This document shows positions 22,443-26,054 of a stretch of 26,054 bases of DNA, piece by piece. A model generated the notes under the pieces. It had not been told where the DNA came from and made no database searches. It saw only the letters and a list, made by a program, of their open reading frames with translations. The translations under genes and the position numbers were made by a program. Location of the stretch: positions 1 to 26,054 of the forward strand of contig JAZQHC010000027.1 of the NCBI GenBank assembly GCA_045540335.1, in the 5' to 3' direction. The stretch comes from RGIG7213 sp045540335 (GTDB lineage: Bacteria; Bacillota; Clostridia; Oscillospirales; CAG-272). Positions within the stretch are counted from its first letter, which is position 1; each line of letters starts with the position of its first letter.

Positions 22443-22871
22443 ATGCCCGGTACAAGAAAATTAGGCAGAACGACCGATCACAGAATGGCAATGCTTAAAG
22501 GCATGGTTACTCTGTTGCTTGAAAACGGTCAGTTGGTTACAACTCTTACAAGAGCGAAAGAAGTAAGACCTTTAGCTGAAAAAATGATTACACTTGGCAA
22601 AAAGAATACTTTGGCTTCCCGCCGTGCAGCTCTTGCATTTATAACAAAAGAAAAGGTAGTAAGCAAGGTATTTAACGAACTTGCACCCCTTTACGCCGAA
22701 AGAAACGGCGGTTATACAGCTATTTATAAGCTTGGTCCTCGCAGAGGTGATGCAGCTGAAATGGCAGTTATCAAACTTGTTGGCTATGTAAAGCCTGAAG
22801 ACAAGGAAGATAAAAAGGCTGCTAAAAAGGCAGCTAAAGCAGCAGAAAAGAAAGAAGAAGCTGCTGAATAA
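22443..22871 (+). CDS. rplQ: 50S ribosomal protein L17 with lysine/alanine-rich tail
   Basis: 142 residues. The start MPGTRKLGRTTDHRMAMLKG and the segment GGYTAIYKLGPRRGDAAEMAVIKLV are typical of L17. Residues from about 117 form an added acidic/basic helix of K, A and E, after the normal end of L17 in Firmicutes (about 115-120 residues). It closes the alpha group, and the terminator begins four bases after its stop. Confidence 0.96.
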   Translation: MPGTRKLGRTTDHRMAMLKGMVTLLLENGQLVTTLTRAKEVRPLAEKMITLGKKNTLASRRAALAFITKEKVVSKVFNELAPLYAERNGGYTAIYKLGPRRGDAAEMAVIKLVGYVKPEDKEDKKAAKKAAKAAEKKEEAAE

Positions 22872-22874
22872 AGT

Positions 22875-22917
22875 AATAATAAATATCCCCCCGTTATACG
22901 GGGGGATATTTATTATT
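22875..22917. terminator. Bidirectional terminator between rplQ and the convergent S4-domain gene
   Basis: A perfect 20-bp stem (22875-22894 with 22898-22917) with a TAT loop; the top is CCCCCCGT/ACGGGGGG and the base is all A/T. T-rich stretches follow on the plus strand (22909-22937), and the A/T-rich arm gives T residues on the minus strand. The minus-strand gene's stop lies inside the stem's right arm (22913-22915), so it serves both genes. Confidence 0.93.
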
Positions 22918-23650
22918 TATATTTTTTTATTTTTATGCGTAATTTCCCGCTTCTTGTTGTGCCGTCTGATATTTGTGAAAAAATGAATCTTCCGTATCCG
23001 CGTGTAGAAACAATATCGTTTTCATTTAAAGGCTTGTGGTTTTGTATAAGCTGTACGCTGTTAATGAATACCTTGCCTGCTGATATCAATGAAAGTGCAT
23101 CATTTCTTGATAAATTATAAACTGATGCAATTATGGCATCGGCACGGTTGGCGGCAGCAATAATTGTTATTTCTTCGGGTTGTGATATTGCTATTTCGGG
23201 CAGATTATCGATAATTTGACATTTTACCTTGGTTTTTCGAACTGTTTGCAGGGTATCAACGACGTAAGGCGCAATATTCTCCAGCATAAAAACAAAGCAT
23301 TCGTTTTCGTATAATATCAGATCGCCAAAAACGTTACGCTCTAAACCGAGATTCATCAATGAACCAAGAAAATCTCTATGTGTAAAAACATCTGCAAATT
23401 TTTGCGACAACGGCGATATTTTCACCCAGACTGCAGGCCAAGACGGATCGCCGTAAATATAGTCACCGCCAAAACACGATATTTTACGTTCAGCATCTTC
23501 ATATCCTCCGTAAAGCGTATAATTGTTTATTTGGCTTGTGCGAAGGATACTTTGTTGTTGCATATCCAAAAATTCCGTAAATACGTAGTCGTATATTTTT
23601 TCTGATCTGAAAGATAATTCTGTAAATCTTTTTAATATATCATTTTGCAT
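22913..23650 (-). CDS. ylmH: YlmH-type S4-domain RNA-binding protein
   Basis: 245 residues. The N-terminal part (1-75) is helical; the middle has VFTHRDFLGSLMNLGLERNVFGDLIL (88-113), the signature of YlmH proteins; the S4 domain lies at about 170-226 (RADAIIASVYNLSRNDALSLISAGKVFINS). YlmH binds ribosomes or nascent-chain complexes in Bacillus and has been linked to rescue of stalled 50S subunits. It is normally coded in the division (ylm-divIVA) cluster; here it stands alone after the ribosomal operon and points toward it. GGAGAA precedes the ATG on the minus strand. Confidence 0.85.
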   Translation of the reverse strand: MQNDILKRFTELSFRSEKIYDYVFTEFLDMQQQSILRTSQINNYTLYGGYEDAERKISCFGGDYIYGDPSWPAVWVKISPLSQKFADVFTHRDFLGSLMNLGLERNVFGDLILYENECFVFMLENIAPYVVDTLQTVRKTKVKCQIIDNLPEIAISQPEEITIIAAANRADAIIASVYNLSRNDALSLISAGKVFINSVQLIQNHKPLNENDIVSTRGYGRFIFSQISDGTTRSGKLRIKIKKYK

Positions 23651-23670
23651 AACTATTCTCCATTTTCTTT

Positions 23671-23699
23671 ATTATACAAGTTTTCTTTTTGAAAATCAA
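23671..23699 (-). promoter_or_regulatory. Promoter of the ylmH-type gene
   Basis: On the minus strand TTGATT (23699-23694), 17-bp spacer, then TATAAT (23676-23671). The predicted start near 23664 leaves a leader of about 14 bases containing the GGAGAA site. Confidence 0.65.
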
Positions 23700-23736
23700 T
23701 ATGCAAAGGAAAATATAATAATTAACAAACAATCTA

Positions 23737-23765
23737 TTGTATCAAATGGTTATTTGGGATATAAT
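23737..23765 (+). promoter_or_regulatory. Promoter of the fucO-like gene
   Basis: TTGTAT (23737-23742), 17-bp spacer, TATAAT (23760-23765). It is divergent from the ylmH promoter, with about 40 bp between their -35 boxes. The leader of about 35 nt ends in GAAAGGA before the ATG. Confidence 0.65.
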
Positions 23766-23806
23766 GTAAATAAGCGAAAGCAATATTTTTGAAAGGAAAA
23801 AATAAA

Positions 23807-24952
23807 ATGAACAGATTTGTCCTTAACGAAACATCTTATCACGGCGCGGGTGCGATAAACGCTATTCCCGAAGAAATTAAAAACAGAGGTTTTAAAAAAG
23901 TTTTCGTAGCATCAGACCCTGATCTTGTTAAATTTGGGGTAAGTGCAAAAGTTACTGCACTTCTTGACAATGCCGATATTGCCTACACGCTTTTCACAGA
24001 AATCAAACCCAATCCCACAATAGAAAACGTTCAAGCAGGGGTTGCCGCTTTTAAGGCGTGCGGGGCAGACTGCATTGTTGCTATAGGCGGGGGCTCGTCT
24101 ATGGATACTGCAAAGGCGGTAGGTATAATTATTGCCAATCCTGAATTTGCCGATGTTCGCTCTTTAGAGGGGGTTGCACCTACAAAAAATAAATGTGTTC
24201 CCATACTGGCAGTGCCCACTACGGCAGGCACGGCAGCAGAGGTTACTATCAACTACGTTATAACAGACGTTGAGAAAAATCGCAAAATGGTATGCGTTGA
24301 CGTACATGATATCCCCGTTGTTGCTTTTGTTGATCCTGATATGATGTCAACCATGCCCAAGGGCTTAACTGCTGCAACAGGTATGGATGCTTTGACACAC
24401 GCTATTGAAGGATATATTACAAAAGGCGCATGGGAACTTTCCGATATGTTCCACCTGAAGGCAATAGAAATAATTGCCAGAACCTTGCGCGGTGCAGTAG
24501 AAGGCACTGCAGAAGGAAGGGAAGGCATGGCACTCGGCCAATACGTTGCAGGAATGGGATTTTCTAACGTAGGGCTTGGTATCGTTCACTCTATGGCACA
24601 CCCGTTGGGTGCACTTTACGATACACCGCACGGCGTTGCTAACGCGATCATTCTGCCTACGGTTATGGAGTATAACGCTTCACAGACAGGCGACAAGTAT
24701 AAATATATTGCACAGGCTATGGGTGTTAAGGGCGTTGAAAATATGTCTGTTGAAGAATATCGTGCAGCAGCCATTAACGCGGTAAAACAGCTTTCTGCAG
24801 ATGTAGGTATTCCTGCCGATTTGAAGGATATAGTTAAAGCAGAGGATATTCCGTTCTTGGCGCAATCCGCGTATGATGATGCGTGCCGCCCCGGAAATCC
24901 AAAGGATACCAGCGTAGAGGAAATTACGGAACTTTATAAAAAATTGATCTGA
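23807..24952 (+). CDS. fucO: Iron-containing alcohol dehydrogenase, FucO-like (lactaldehyde reductase)
   Basis: 381 residues. NAD-binding GGGSSMD is at 94-100. Metal ligands are D194, H198 (TGMDALTHAIEGYITKGAW), H261 and H275 (VHSMAHPLGALYDTPHGVANA). Long stretches match E. coli FucO as I recall it (EFADVRSLEG, PTTAGTAAEVTINYVITD, MALGQYVAGMGFSNVGLG), so lactaldehyde to 1,2-propanediol is the best guess; related butanol-type dehydrogenases remain possible. It would regenerate NAD+ during fermentation of fucose or rhamnose, but no such sugar genes are nearby. ATG 23807 is chosen because the GAAAGGA site lies before it; TTG 23789 would place that site within the gene. Confidence 0.85.
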   Translation: MNRFVLNETSYHGAGAINAIPEEIKNRGFKKVFVASDPDLVKFGVSAKVTALLDNADIAYTLFTEIKPNPTIENVQAGVAAFKACGADCIVAIGGGSSMDTAKAVGIIIANPEFADVRSLEGVAPTKNKCVPILAVPTTAGTAAEVTINYVITDVEKNRKMVCVDVHDIPVVAFVDPDMMSTMPKGLTAATGMDALTHAIEGYITKGAWELSDMFHLKAIEIIARTLRGAVEGTAEGREGMALGQYVAGMGFSNVGLGIVHSMAHPLGALYDTPHGVANAIILPTVMEYNASQTGDKYKYIAQAMGVKGVENMSVEEYRAAAINAVKQLSADVGIPADLKDIVKAEDIPFLAQSAYDDACRPGNPKDTSVEEITELYKKLI

Positions 24953-25037
24953 CGACGTAACGGCTTATAAAATAAATTACGGGCAATCGTAAGATCTATG
25001 CTTTGCTAATTTTGTTCTTTTAAAGGAAAGGTTTATT

Positions 25038-25601
25038 ATGAAGATTATAACAGGAACTGCAAGGGGGTGCACCCTTGTAACGCTTGAAGGCGAGGATACA
25101 CGCCCAACCTTGCAACGTGCAAAGGAAACGGTTTTCAGCTCTATTCAGTTTGAAATAGAAGGCAGGGCAGTGTTGGACTTGTTTGCAGGGTCAGGCCAGA
25201 TGGGACTTGAGGCATTGTCTCGCGGGGCATCAAACGCCGTTTTTTGCGATGTTTCGAGAGAAGCGTGCGAAATAGTGCGTCAAAACGCCCAAAAAACAAG
25301 GCTTTATCAGCAATGCAAAATAATGAATCTTGATTATAAGGAATATATAAGGGCTGCTTCGAATTCAGGAAGAAAGTATGGGATAGTATTTTTAGATCCT
25401 CCGTATGCATCTGATTTTTTGGCAGATGCACTTGAACGGATTTATAAAGCGGATCTTATAGAAGATGAAGCGATAGTTCTGTGTGAAACTGAAACACCCG
25501 ATTTCCTTGTTGAAAATCCGCAAGTGCTGGATTTTTACGACGAGGTTAAAACGTATAAATGCGGCAGAATATATTATTTCAGACTTAAGAAAAAACGGTA
25601 A
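25038..25601 (+). CDS. rsmD: 16S rRNA (guanine966-N2)-methyltransferase
   Basis: 187 residues. The family start MKIITGTARG, then RPTLQRAKETVFSSIQ (22-37), the SAM-binding VLDLFAGSGQMGLEALSRGA (45-64) and the catalytic DPPY (120-123) are all present. RsmD methylates G966 of 16S rRNA in the assembled 30S. AAAGGAAAGG lies before the ATG. It follows the dehydrogenase by 85 bp without a clear terminator, so co-transcription is possible. coaD, its usual partner, would lie beyond the repeat if present. Confidence 0.94.
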   Translation: MKIITGTARGCTLVTLEGEDTRPTLQRAKETVFSSIQFEIEGRAVLDLFAGSGQMGLEALSRGASNAVFCDVSREACEIVRQNAQKTRLYQQCKIMNLDYKEYIRAASNSGRKYGIVFLDPPYASDFLADALERIYKADLIEDEAIVLCETETPDFLVENPQVLDFYDEVKTYKCGRIYYFRLKKKR

Positions 25602-25611
25602 ATAAAAAACG

Positions 25612-25651
25612 ACCTGTTATCTCTGCATTTTTATCGCAGAAATAGGCAGGT
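25612..25651 (+). other. First tandem hairpin after rsmD
   Basis: ACCTG (25612-25616) pairs with CAGGT (25647-25651), and TCTGC (25622-25626) with GCAGA (25636-25640), separated by small internal loops. It directly precedes the terminator at 25654. Confidence 0.5.
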
Positions 25652-25653
25652 AC

Positions 25654-25691
25654 AAAAATCGCCAGAGAACTTGTTTTCTCTGTCGATTTTT
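25654..25691 (+). terminator. Intrinsic terminator after rsmD
   Basis: AAAAATCG (25654-25661) pairs with CGATTTTT (25684-25691), and AGAGAA (25664-25669) with TTCTCT (25676-25681), with a 2-nt internal loop on each side. It ends in five T residues and has five A residues at the other end, so it could work in both directions. Confidence 0.8.
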
Positions 25692-25710
25692 CTTATAATG
25701 GAACTAGCGA

Positions 25711-25870
25711 AAAGCTTCCCTAAAAGAGGAAGGGGGATCGCGTTAGCGGTGGAAGGAACCTGCGTGACTTTGAAGTTTTAACAAGCTTTATTGCAACGCG
25801 CTCTCCCGCAGTCGGCTTCGCCGACAGCTCCCTCCCGGAGGACGCGAGAAACTTTAGGGATATGGGCTTT
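25711..25870. repeat. MITE-like palindromic repeat element with terminal inverted repeats
   Basis: The ends are imperfect inverted repeats: AAAGC (25711-25715) with GCTTT (25866-25870), and TCCCTAAA (25717-25724) with TTTAGGGA (25853-25860). Inside are CTTCC/GGAAG, GTCGGC-TTC-GCCGAC (25811-25825) and CCTCC/GGAGG. It is much more GC-rich than its flanks. Non-coding elements with AAGCTTCCCTAAAAG-type ends and CGGCTTCGCCG cores are, to my knowledge, scattered through many gut Clostridia genomes. A copy count was not possible here. Confidence 0.65.
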
Positions 25871-26054
25871 GCCCGATGCCGGTGTTTGTTTGCGACGCTG
25901 TAATACAAAGGCTAAACTGGCGATAAAACAGAACGATAAACCTGTTACTGTTTGTCAAGAGCTTTTTGAAAAAATACAAATAAAAAAAGGCGTAACAACA
26001 AAGCAGAAAAGCTCAAACAATTTTGAGTGTTGAAAAAAGGGCATGACCAAAAGA
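25871..26054. other. Right-edge region without a supported gene
   Basis: About 180 bp, AT-rich. It holds a small hairpin CTCAAA/TTTGAG (26012-26017/26022-26027) without a T-run. An open frame crossing from the repeat (25791-26033) has no ribosome-binding site and reads through the repeat, so I do not call it. The window ends here. Confidence 0.4.

Noticed and set aside
23789..23806. TTG start for the fucO-like gene
   Set aside because: It would put the GAAAGGA ribosome-binding site inside the coding region, and the added residues have no counterpart in FucO.
25791..26033. 80-codon frame at the right edge
   Set aside because: Starts within the palindromic repeat, has no ribosome-binding site, and shows no recognisable family.
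1..26054. CRISPR arrays, tRNA or rRNA genes, prophage or transposase genes
   Set aside because: I looked for regularly spaced repeats, cloverleaf-like elements and typical mobile-element proteins and saw none beyond the small non-coding repeat at the right edge.

Overview
The window is a chromosomal segment of a low-to-moderate GC, Gram-positive anaerobe, most likely class Clostridia (an Oscillospirales or Ruminococcaceae-like lineage). I infer this from several things. The S10-spc-alpha ribosomal gene order has rpsD inside the alpha operon, which Bacilli lack. A KOW-domain gene sits between map and infA. S14, S4, L36 and L24 all carry zinc-binding cysteines. AGGAGG ribosome-binding sites are nearly universal. 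A secreted cohesin/dockerin protein lies beside the operon. The exact genus cannot be read from the sequence.

Layout. Bases 1-1523 hold a small regulated-transporter module: the end of an ABC-2 permease, a LytTR-domain regulator and a four-helix DUF3021 protein. Bases 1731-2870 encode a class C beta-lactamase-fold serine hydrolase, and 2921-3427 a single-pass membrane protein I do not recognise. An AT-rich stretch with hairpins (3428-4057) leads to a consensus sigma-A promoter and a 749-residue secreted protein (4124-6373) with a lectin-like middle, a cohesin-like domain, an Ig-like module and a C-terminal dockerin, closed by an intrinsic terminator.

A second consensus extended -10 promoter (6690-6718) then drives a structured leader of about 325 nt and the S10-spc-alpha cluster: rpsJ, rplC, rplD, rplW, rplB, rpsS, rplV, rpsC, rplP, rpmC, rpsQ, rplN, rplX, rplE, rpsZ, rpsH, rplF, rplR, rpsE, rpmD, rplO, secY, adk, map, the KOW gene, infA, rpmJ, rpsM, rpsK, rpsD, rpoA and rplQ. 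These 32 genes supply ribosome assembly, the Sec channel, the Met-aminopeptidase that trims nascent chains, adenylate kinase, IF1 and the RNA polymerase alpha subunit. I see no strong internal promoter or terminator, so they are probably co-transcribed. A 20-bp perfect hairpin (22875-22917) ends the cluster and also serves the convergent gene on the other side.

After the cluster come a minus-strand YlmH-type S4-domain protein, a divergent FucO-like iron alcohol dehydrogenase, and the 16S rRNA methyltransferase rsmD with two tandem hairpins. The right edge carries a 160-bp MITE-like repeat with imperfect terminal inverted repeats, then about 180 bp without a recognisable gene.

Points most worth a second look: infA has no ATG, GTG or TTG start and appears to begin at CTG; the S10 leader can fold a perfect 10-bp helix over the rpsJ Shine-Dalgarno and contains mutually exclusive pairings; one polypeptide carries both a cohesin-like and a dockerin domain, with codon choice like the ribosomal genes; and the S3 tail contains an in-frame 18-bp tandem duplication. 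I found no tRNA, rRNA, CRISPR array, phage gene or transposase.
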